Assembly (NCBI GenBank): GCA_010015655.1
Contig: ML976687.1
Span: 486,810-550,809, forward strand
Length of the DNA: 64,000 nt
Direction: 5' to 3'
Origin: Bimuria novae-zelandiae CBS 107.79
Taxonomy: Eukaryota; Ascomycota; Dothideomycetes; Pleosporales; Didymosphaeriaceae
The notes below the pieces were generated by a model. It was given only the letters and a program-made list of their open reading frames with translations, did no database searches and was not told the DNA's origin. Both the position numbers and the translations under genes were made by a program. This document shows positions 58,452-64,000 of this stretch, one piece after another. Each line of letters begins with the position of its first letter. Position 1 is the first letter of the stretch.

Positions 58452-59690
58452 AGCCTAGTTTTCTAGCATTTATAAGGTATATTAACCCCATTTGAATCCT
58501 ACTCCTCTATACTATAATTATACCTGCTATATCTCTGTTGTTAGTAGTTATTAGTTACGTTTCTACTACACACGCACTGTATCTTGTCTTTAACGTATCC
58601 TAACAGGTCTTTGTCCTGCTCTAGTTAACGCTCTATCTCATTTATACTCTCCTGCCAAGAGCTAAAACTCAGTCTACAGCTCTCGCTTAACGTGCCTTCC
58701 AGCCTAAATCTCTTTAAAAAGCGCAATAACTCAAGGGACTTGCGCAAAAGGATTCTCGTCCGTTGGTGGCGGCGTTAGAGGATGGGCTGCGAAACTCGAA
58801 GGCGTGTGATGTGTGAGTGTGAATCTTTCGTTATAGAGGCGTGCGACGAGAACATGGCCATAAGCCACACCGCATCGCGAAGTTGACGATAGCCGTCGCA
58901 CAAACAGGTCGTAGTTGGAGGATGGCGCGTTAGTTGACCCAGCAACAGCGCCAAGCATCCGTTGCTGCCAAGGCAAACTGATCAACACGCTTAGCTAATA
59001 ACAATTTGCCACTCTAGATTCGCCAGTTCAAAAGACCTCATAACAACTAACAACATCCTCTGCTCTAGCCTACGCATACAAACAAGAACCGTCGATCATC
59101 ACAGCGGAAGGAAGCAGAGAAAAATAACTCTAGACTAGGCAAGGTTGCCGCAGGGAGAATAAAGCCATGTCGGACGGAGTCCTTCTGCGTGAGATCTATT
59201 GTCATGGCCTGGCTGGCAATAGGGACCCAGTTTAAGTCTCACAATGGACCATGTTCTGGTCTCCGCCGTGGACCGGGCTCCGATGCGAGGTTCCAAATTT
59301 CCAGCACCCCAAATCATATGAGATTAGATCATATACTTCGCAGTGGCAACAACACCTAACTCAACATTCCCCTAATCTATTTCAAAAAATTTACGCCCCT
59401 CTAACGTGTGTGTGTGTGTGTGTGTGTGTGTTCTATTATGGCCATGCACCTAGTGGGTATGGGCCGTTACGATGCGCTAGCTATGTACACTTTGCGTTAT
59501 TACGCCTGCTCTAGTTTAGAAGCTAACCATAAGACCTGCTCGTCTAATGCTTAACTCCATGCTTAACAAAGGAAATAGAAAGAAAGTAATACAGTACTGT
59601 ATATAGCAAGCTATGTAGCTTTTCGAGGCCTCGCGTCTATAGGGCATGTCCGGCGTTGTGCGCTTCTTAATTGGCAGCGCACTAGCCAAG
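58452..59690. other. Intergenic/repeat-margin region
   Basis: The minus ORF 58731-58988 (85 codons) has no domain. A (GT)13 microsatellite lies at 59406-59431. The sequence turns TA-rich near 59550. Nothing else recognised. Confidence 0.45.
59406..59431 (+). repeat. (GT)13 microsatellite
   Basis: 26 bp of uninterrupted GT directly after CTAAC. Confidence 0.95.
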
Positions 59691-62600
59691 GCGTGTTTAT
59701 AGACAGCTCGCCGTTCTACGCTTACGAGGTAGCAAAGGGAATCCTTAGCTGCCTCCGCTCTTCTACGTCCGTTTTATCTCTATTTCTTATCTATCGTTCG
59801 TGTGGTTGCAGACGCCCCGTGCTCTTTGCAAAGTTAATCGTCGCCCTTACTGCCTCCATGTCTGCCTTCCACCGCTCTATCAGCCTATCGATGCTCTCTC
59901 CTCCCTCTTGCCTGCTCGAGTACCCTCCCAGCGCGTACGATAGCTCCCCGAACCGTTATCCGTGCTACTGTCTTATCTTTACCCTTTACTGCCTCCATCG
60001 CCTGCATGCGAAGAGAAAATGTGCTATCAATTCTATGCTTCCACAGTCGCACGCTACCGTATCTGCCGCCCTAATCTTGTGTAGGTACTCGTTGAGGAAC
60101 GTCTTGCCCATCCATAGTTACGTAAGGATACCTGCTTCAATACTGTTTAACTACCCGTACATCTCTGCCAACTTGCCTGTGTAAAACGCCGCATTAATCT
60201 TCTGCGTGAACTTGCCCGTCTCGGCCCACTTCGGTAGAGGCGGTCTATCTGTCACCCTGGCTCTCTTTAGTGCTAGCCGTGCTAGATACCATGGCATGCC
60301 ATCGCGCTATAGCGGCTACTCGCTCTCTTTTCTCGTCGCTGCCTTGGCCAGCCTGTCTGCCTACTCGTTTCCTCCAACTCCTGCATGTCCCGGGATCCAG
60401 TGCAATACAACGTTAACCATACGTAATCTCTTAACAATCTTTACTACTACCTCTTAACACGCACTCGCTCTCTAGCTCTTTACTAATAGTAGTACTAACT
60501 ACAAGTTAGAGAAGATGTAAATGCTTAATACTAGCATAGGATAACTATCGCTGTTAAGCGCTACGCACGACAGGCCCTATAACTAGTTAGCTACTTTACT
60601 AATTACTAGGAGCTCTGTAAAGTGTGCGTCTACTTACTTAGAGCTTGCTACTATCTTCAAGATACACACCTATAATGGCCTAGTATACACCCTAATACCC
60701 GCTCTACCGTTCCTCACTAATGCGTCCACGTACAGGTCTACTTATCCTGGCTAGTACTCCTCAGCAGCGGCTCGCGCCTGTTCTTTGTCTTCGCAGATTA
60801 CTACTTTCGGCCGCGCTACCCACGGTGGGCACGCGTACGGCTTAACTTCGCTTACTATATTTATCGGGACGTCTACACACATCTCCGCCACCCTTATAAG
60901 CGGCGATCAATGTTTCGTGCATAGTCGTTGCCGCTTAAGCATCTAGTGCGGATGCGACTGGCCTAGCTTATGGATTAACACCCAGAACGCGATTGTCTGC
61001 TTCCGCAGTCTCTGCTCCATAGGAAGCAGGCCTGCTTCCACCTCTGCCACCAACAGCGCGACGGTGCGGAATCCTCGTATTACCACCTACGCCGTAATCC
61101 TCTATAACTATAGTAGGAGCTACTTTATATCGTGCGTCGCGATTAGGTACCATACTAGTGACGCATAGTCTACTACTAGCAGCACTACACTTTATGCTAG
61201 CTACCTAATTACTTTTAGTTATAATTTCTTTATTCTGCGCAGCGCTAGCGCCGCCTTAGTTACCTTACTTACTTTATTTATAAGATACACCTTAAACCTT
61301 AGCTCCTTGTTTAGCGTTACGCCTAAGAGCTTAACCTTATCTATAGGCACAATATCTTATCCCTTAAATTATAGTAGTATTATACTATTTTAGCCCACTA
61401 CCTTATATTGCGTAAGGTGGATAAAGCTTATTTTAGCCACCTTAAACTAGGCCCCGCTAGTGCGCTCCTACTTTTCTAGCATTAGCACTACTTTGTCTTA
61501 AACTATTTACGTATTCTCCTTTGCTAACGGTCCCATAACCCATGCTAAGTAGTTATCTATAAATGCTATTAAGTTGCTATGTCATGGTGCGCTCTGCACT
61601 AGGTCGGCGTTAGAGAATAAGAAGAGGATTGGAGCAAGCGCTAATCCCTAGAGGAGACTGGCCTATAGAAGCCTCTATACTTCTATCGTCGTGCCGTTAA
61701 CAAGAATGCACGCCTATTGCTCTATGCAAAAGTCCTGCACCTACTATATAATTATCTTTAGGATCTATCGCTGTTACAGTTATCTAATCTCTGGCTTAGT
61801 GGCCACGTTGTTATACGCTTCCTTAACGTTAAATAACACTAGTAATAGCGTCTTCTTCCCGCGCTACGTCTTAAACACGTCCTTATAAAGGTATAATAGC
61901 GTATACGTTATCGCCCGCTGCTTACGCGCGCTAAAGTACGTCTTTAGTAGGAGGCTATACTCCTCTACTAGGTATGCTATTTGCTTAGCTACTAGCGACT
62001 CTAGCGCCTTGCCCAGCGTCGGAAGTAGCAAGATGGGCTAGTAGTTATTAGTAATAGTATAGTCCTTTTGCTTTGGCTTCTATAGCGGCATGATCTTTGC
62101 TACCTTCTACGCCTTTAGCACCTTTTTTATTTTAAGCAAGCGCGCGAATAGCTACATAATCTCTTTACCTAAGACTGGCTATAGCTCTCTCTACACCCGC
62201 GCTAGTAGTCTGTCTCTCCCTAGCGCCTTATCTAGGCTTGCCCTAAATACCGCTGCTTTTACCTCGTGCTTAGCAATTAGCTTATAGTATAGTTAGTTAT
62301 ACGTTGTTATTATCTTCTCCTGCTCGCATGGTGGCGGACTTAGAAAAAACGCTTAGAGTAACTCTCTTCTAATCTTATTATCTTCTGTAGCGACGCCTCC
62401 CTCTAGGCTAGTCTTTTAAATTAGTAGCACCCTAGCAAACGAGTTACTTACTTGCAAATCTAAGTACTTAGCCGCCTTCCACACGTTATTGCTATTATTA
62501 AGAAAAGTCTCCTAGTATTACTTACAGTGCTATTAAATTATCTAATAAAAGAGTTTCTTTACTCTTATTACCGTGCTACGTAGCTTTATATCCTCTTTCC

Positions 62601-64000
62601 CCTATCGTCGTATCGCACATGCTTGGTTCCGCTAGTATATGTATAACTTCCTTAGCGCCGTAAGGTCCTTATTCCACTACTACTTTATATACGGCGATGG
62701 TCGCGCCCTTAGGTAGTGCGCCTCTATTACCTTAGTCGCCCACTACGTAAGCTGGCTCGCTATCTTATTTATATCTTTAAATAAAAAGCCTGCTTCCTTC
62801 TCGTGCTTAACTACTTACCTAATCTTATCCCACGGTGCATTCTTAAATAGTAGTCTCTCCTATCTCTCTTGCCTCCCTACATTAATGCAGAAGCGCGTCT
62901 ATATAGCCTAGTAGTCTAACCTATACTCGTGCTCCCAGATCGAGCACTTAACTAAGTCTTTAGCTAACTTAGGTGTCGTAAGTATTAGGTTAATTGTCGA
63001 TAAGCGTCCTACATTACTAATAAACGTAGTTACACTTAATAGTAAGAGACTCTATAGTGCTAGCTTTACTATAAAGTTAATAATTAGTTTACTTTCCTCT
63101 TAGCTTACTATACTATTAATATAGCTTCCTCCCTATAGCAGGTTATACTAGTTAAAGTTACTAATAACTACTACCTCCGTGTGCGGGTCGCGTAGTTACT
63201 CTTATTACACTAGCTTATTAATTGCCTATAGCCTACTGCTAAGCTCCTCTATATTCTCCTCCCTAGTCCTTGTCAACGAGGACAGGTCTAGGATATATAT
63301 AGATATAATAATTAGCCTCCTTCCGCATATATGCGCCACTACAGTCGTAATATCTATTAAGTCTACCTATAGCTACGTTACCTTAACATCTCGCGACGCC
63401 TAGATACACGTTTAGACTAGGTACTATCCTTCTCGCCTGCCTTGTGGTATAAATATTATCTAGCGTATATTCGTGCCGTGCAGCACCACTTCTCCCTTTA
63501 TAAGAAAGTATCTAGGCTCCTGGCCTAGAATAAAATAAAAGTTAGTAAGTGCCACGTTATTATAGAGCGCGTGCTACGCTTCCCTACCCCTCTTTATATT
63601 TGCCTAGAGGATCTAGAGTTCCCTATTTATGGCGTTGGCGCGTGGCGATCCTATCCATCTCTCTCCTGTACGCTGGGTATTCTCTATACAACGCTTAATA
63701 CAGGCCTTGGTAGTTAACGCAGCGCAGGTTAACTATCTTATATTATAGGTGGCCCTTTTACCCGCACATGTTACACGTCTCTAGCCATATATAGTCGCGT
63801 GCTTAGTGTCTAAACTATTTACACTTAAAGTAGGCTACCGGCGTACGCCGCTCCTTAAATAGCGACACTATAATACTACCTCTACTAAACGTTACGCTGT
63901 CTAACTTTAGTAGCTTCTTTACCTCCTCTTTTATTACTATCTTAATTACTACTAACGCGTGCTATCTACTAGGTCTTAGCTACCTGAGCCAGCGCATCGT
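59690..64000 (-). mobile_element. Tad1-like LINE, RIP-degraded, 5' part outside window
   Basis: Minus-strand translation gives the LINE order. ORF1 zinc knuckles are near 63740-63860 (PVAYFKCK*FRH*ARDY, TCNMCG*KGHL, i.e. C-x2-C-x4-H-x4-C with RIP-altered residues). A region fitting the endonuclease lies at about 62.7-63.6 kb. RT is at about 61.3-62.2 kb (LPTLGKALESLVAKQIAYLVEEYSLL, ARKQRA, KKTLLLVLFNVKEAYNNVAT). RNase H is near 60360-60450 (NVVLHWIPGHAGVGGNE*ADRLAKAA). The element is cut by the window end. The 3' end near 59690 is approximate, and no poly-A-type tail was identified. Parts at 59690-60460 and 60730-61150 are less mutated, so long shadow ORFs appear on the + strand. Confidence 0.85.

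Noticed and set aside
58731..58988. 85-codon minus-strand ORF
   Set aside because: No recognisable domain or supporting splice or repeat evidence.
59693..60457. 163- and 83-codon + strand ORFs
   Set aside because: Antisense to the LINE C-terminal and RNase H region, where WIPGHAGVGGNE is read on the minus strand.
1..64000. CRISPR arrays, rRNA genes, tRNA genes, telomeric repeats, secondary-metabolite core genes
   Set aside because: Looked for by eye on both strands; none seen.

Overview
The window looks like part of a filamentous ascomycete genome (Pezizomycotina, probably a Dothideomycete; species not determinable by eye). The grounds are short introns with GT..AG ends and CTNAC-type branch points, fungal protein families, and repeats carrying the mark of repeat-induced point mutation (RIP): CpA/TpG turned into TpA, Trp and Gln codons turned into TAG/TAA. 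It has two compartments. About 1-28.4 kb, 46.6-52.8 kb and 58.3-64 kb are AT-rich and packed with dead transposons. About 29.8-45 kb is a gene island of normal composition. A gene-poor transition zone at 52.8-58 kb holds a broken ankyrin gene, a small secreted cysteine-rich protein gene and a Myb-like fragment.

Repeats, left to right: a gypsy chromovirus (+) running in from the left edge; a 6.64-kb gypsy element (-) with 269-bp LTRs, a polypurine tract and a GTATC target duplication inserted into it; a RIP-degraded coiled-coil ORF with an LTR-like leader; a second gypsy element (-) whose 3' end carries an ORF on the opposite strand; the 3' part of another chromovirus (+) split by a 2.1-kb Fot1/pogo DNA transposon with 49-bp terminal inverted repeats; a copia element (-) with 297-bp LTRs and AAGTA target duplication; a six-unit ~300-bp tandem repeat interrupted by a second copia element (+) with 250-bp LTRs and GTTTT target duplication; a possible solo LTR; and a Tad1-like LINE (-) running off the right edge.

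Genes in the island: a secreted M43 metalloprotease (-); an Ost-alpha/TMEM184 (DUF300) membrane protein (+); an Acinus-like SAP-RRM-RSB-RGG protein (+); a LAM/Ltc-type GRAM-VASt membrane-contact sterol transporter (-); and an MIT-domain coiled-coil protein (+) sharing a 670-bp divergent promoter with the LAM gene. Most are housekeeping genes. The two secreted proteins, 278 aa and 110 aa, lie at or outside the island edges, next to repeats.

Most notable: (i) transposon edges (LTRs, leaders, one chromodomain) escape RIP although the coding interiors are saturated; (ii) two independent degenerate ORFs lie at gypsy 3' ends on the opposite strand; (iii) the tandem repeat is of unknown nature; (iv) the spliced 12-cysteine secreted protein is made of two similar six-cysteine modules.
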